From the NCBI RefSeq assembly GCF_014892575.1, contig NZ_JADBGI010000012.1, forward strand, positions 170,204 through 213,586: 43,383 nt of DNA, written 5' to 3'. Each line of letters begins with the position of its first letter. Within the stretch, counting starts at the first letter, position 1. Positions 41,761 through 43,383 of the stretch are shown here, in pieces. The position numbers were made by a program, and so were the translations under genes. The stretch is from Nocardiopsis coralli. GTDB lineage: Bacteria > Actinomycetota > Actinomycetes > Streptosporangiales > Streptosporangiaceae. A model generated the notes under the pieces. It did not search any database. It was not told the DNA's origin and worked only from the letters and a program-made list of their open reading frames with translations.

Positions 41761-43221
41761 TCACGCCTCGGAGGTGCCTTCGGCGGCCTCTTCCGCACGC
41801 CCCTTCTCCAGCGCCGCGGCGACCCGGGCGACGGTGCGCTCGCGGCCCAGCAGCTCCAGGGACTCGAACAGCGGGAGCCCGACGGTCCGCCCCGTCACGG
41901 CCACGCGCACGGGCGCCTGCGCCTTGCCGAGCTTGAGGCCCAGCCCGGCACCGGCCTCCTCGGTGGCGGCCTTGAGGGTGTCGGTGTCCCACGACAGCGA
42001 CTCGTCGGAGAAGCGCTCCAGGGCCGCCTCGAGCATCGGGACGCCGATGCCGGGCTTCATGGCCTTCTTCCAGCTCTTCTCCTCGGTGTCGGGCTCTTCG
42101 AGGAACAGGAAGTCGACGTTGGGCACGATGTCCGACAGCACGGCCACCCGGCTCTGCGCCAGAGGGGCCACGCGGGCGAAGACCTCGCGGTCGAAGTTCC
42201 CGGCCGGCCAGGGGGCGTCCTCGCCGGTCGCGGTCAGCCACGGCTCGCAGCGCTCGATGAAGTCGTCGAGCTCCAGCGAACGGATGTAGTCGCCGTTGAA
42301 GGCGCGCAGCTTCTTCTCGTCGAAGAAGGCGCTGGAGCTGTTGACGTCGGCGATGTCGAAGAGCGGGACCATCTCGGCCCACGGCATGATCTCGCGGTCG
42401 TCACCCGGGGCCCAGCCCAGCAGCATGAGGTAGTTGACCATCGCCTCGGGCAGGTAGCCCTCCTCCTGGTAGGACTCCAGGGCGACCTTGTCGCGGCGCT
42501 TGGACAGCTTCTTGCGCTGCTCGTTGACGATCACGGGCAGGTGCGCCCACACGGGCGCCTCCAGGCCGAGCGCCTCCCACAGCAGCTGCTGCTTGGGGGT
42601 GTTCGACAGGTGCTCCTCGCCGCGGACCACGTGCGTGATGCCCATCTCGACGTCGTCGACGACGTTGGCGAGCACGAACAGCGGGCTGCCGTTGGAGCGC
42701 ACGATCACGAAGTCCTCGATGGAGGCGTGGTCGAACTCCACACGGCCGCGGATGCGGTCCTCGACGACGGTGGGGCCGCCCTCGGGCACACGGAAGCGCA
42801 GCGCGCGGCCGGGCCCGGGCTCCAGACCGCGGTCGCGGCAGAAACCGTCGTAGCCCAGGTTCGGGTTGTCCCGCCGGGCCTGGACCTGCTCGCCGGTGCA
42901 GTCGCAGTAGTAGGCGCGCCCCTTGCTGTGGAGCTCCTCGGCGGTCTCCCGGTGCTTGCCGGCGTAGTCCGACTGGAAGTAGGGCCCCTCGAAGGCCGGG
43001 TCCTCGGCGTTGATGCCCAGCCAGGACATGGCACGCACGATGCCGTCGGTCCACTCGGGTTTGTTGCGGGCCTCGTCGGTGTCCTCCACACGCAGCACCA
43101 TCCGGCCGCCGGGGCTCTGCTGGGCCATGGCCCAGTTGAAGAGCGCGGACCGGGCTCCACCGACGTGGAACATGCCCGTGGGGGACGGAGCGAAGCGGGT
43201 TCGAATCGAAGTCTCAGTCAC
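41761..43221 (-). CDS. gltX: Glutamyl-tRNA synthetase
   Basis: Charges tRNA-Glu; in actinobacteria lacking GlnRS it also misacylates tRNA-Gln for GatCAB. The protein is 486 aa. The class I signatures are FAPSPTG and HVGG (19-22, the HIGH motif) and KLSKR (238-242, the KMSKS motif). A zinc-type region has C106, C108 and C128. The C-terminal anticodon-binding domain ends in an Ala/Glu-rich tail. The GTG at 43221 has no Shine-Dalgarno sequence, but TACCCT ends 6 nt before it, so the mRNA is probably leaderless. Its substrate tRNAs are encoded directly downstream. Confidence 0.97.
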   Translation of the reverse strand: MTETSIRTRFAPSPTGMFHVGGARSALFNWAMAQQSPGGRMVLRVEDTDEARNKPEWTDGIVRAMSWLGINAEDPAFEGPYFQSDYAGKHRETAEELHSKGRAYYCDCTGEQVQARRDNPNLGYDGFCRDRGLEPGPGRALRFRVPEGGPTVVEDRIRGRVEFDHASIEDFVIVRSNGSPLFVLANVVDDVEMGITHVVRGEEHLSNTPKQQLLWEALGLEAPVWAHLPVIVNEQRKKLSKRRDKVALESYQEEGYLPEAMVNYLMLLGWAPGDDREIMPWAEMVPLFDIADVNSSSAFFDEKKLRAFNGDYIRSLELDDFIERCEPWLTATGEDAPWPAGNFDREVFARVAPLAQSRVAVLSDIVPNVDFLFLEEPDTEEKSWKKAMKPGIGVPMLEAALERFSDESLSWDTDTLKAATEEAGAGLGLKLGKAQAPVRVAVTGRTVGLPLFESLELLGRERTVARVAAALEKGRAEEAAEGTSEA

Positions 43222-43305
43222 GGCCCCAGGGTATCCGTGCTGCCCGGTCACCCGGGGTGTCCCGCGTCCGCCCCCGCCCGCTCACACGCCGCCCCGCGCC
43301 TCGGG

Positions 43306-43359
43306 GATCTTGCTGCCAGAGCCGGGTTCGGCGCTGATGTCGGCTCCAGTAGCAAGATC
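43306..43359. repeat. Long inverted repeat at the right edge
   Basis: GATCTTGCT (43306-43314) and AGCAAGATC (43351-43359) pair perfectly; inside, GAGCC (43319-43323) pairs with GGCTC (43342-43346) across symmetrical 4-nt internal loops. It could be a terminator for a gene beyond the window or a small repeat element. Confidence 0.7.
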
Positions 43360-43383
43360 TACTGGGGATCATGGTGGGTGTCG

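Noticed and set aside
1..43383. Insertion sequences, integrases or prophage genes
   Set aside because: No transposase, recombinase or phage structural protein could be recognised in any frame.

Overview
The window is a high-GC actinobacterial chromosome segment. Its backbone follows a housekeeping order I know from Streptomyces and relatives: smc, acyP, mutM, rnc, rpmF, DUF177, coaD, rsmD, recG, rpmB, thiL, then ddl, gpsA, plsC, cofC, hup, leuD, leuC, ndgR, gltX. Frequent GTG starts, several promoter-to-start distances that imply leaderless transcripts, and the gene content fit Streptosporangiales, perhaps a Nocardiopsaceae member. The family assignment is inference; no marker in the window fixes it.

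Region 1 (1-12.3 kb, mostly minus strand) holds genome-maintenance and translation genes: smc, a small coiled-coil protein, acyP, mutM, rnc, rpmF, a DUF177 protein, coaD, rsmD and recG, with rpmB diverging from recG. The DAK2-domain gene often found between recG and rpmB in actinobacteria is missing.

Region 2 (12.3-25.5 kb) contains a membrane protein with a CBM2-like outer domain, thiL, a stand-alone Lrp/AsnC RAM domain protein and a DUF3515 lipoprotein. An apparent insertion follows: a divergent DUF3105/DUF305 pair, a His-rich four-helix membrane protein, the complete cytochrome bd locus cydA-cydB-cydD-cydC behind a conspicuous double palindrome, an EI24-family membrane protein and a Uma2-family nuclease-fold protein.

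Region 3 (25.6-34.7 kb) returns to core metabolism. A minus-strand plsC-gpsA-transsulfuration enzyme-ddl cluster is followed by cofC (F420 synthesis) converging on hup, then leuC-leuD divergent from the IclR-type regulator ndgR.

Region 4 (35.3-40.7 kb) is a compact five-gene accessory operon: an M24 metallopeptidase-fold protein, an EphD-like alpha/beta-hydrolase-SDR fusion, a PF10118-type protein carrying a ferritin-like di-metal motif, a PDR/VanB-type flavin/[2Fe-2S] reductase, and a TetR regulator. Several junctions are translationally coupled. The leaderless promoter carries a dyad between its -35 and -10 boxes. This is the best candidate for an undescribed system: a putative diiron oxygenase with its own reductase and downstream epoxide/alcohol-processing enzymes.

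Region 5 (40.8-43.4 kb) holds four tRNA-Glu(CTC) genes on a 193-bp tandem repeat, tRNA-Gln(CTG) and gltX, followed by a strong inverted repeat at the right edge.
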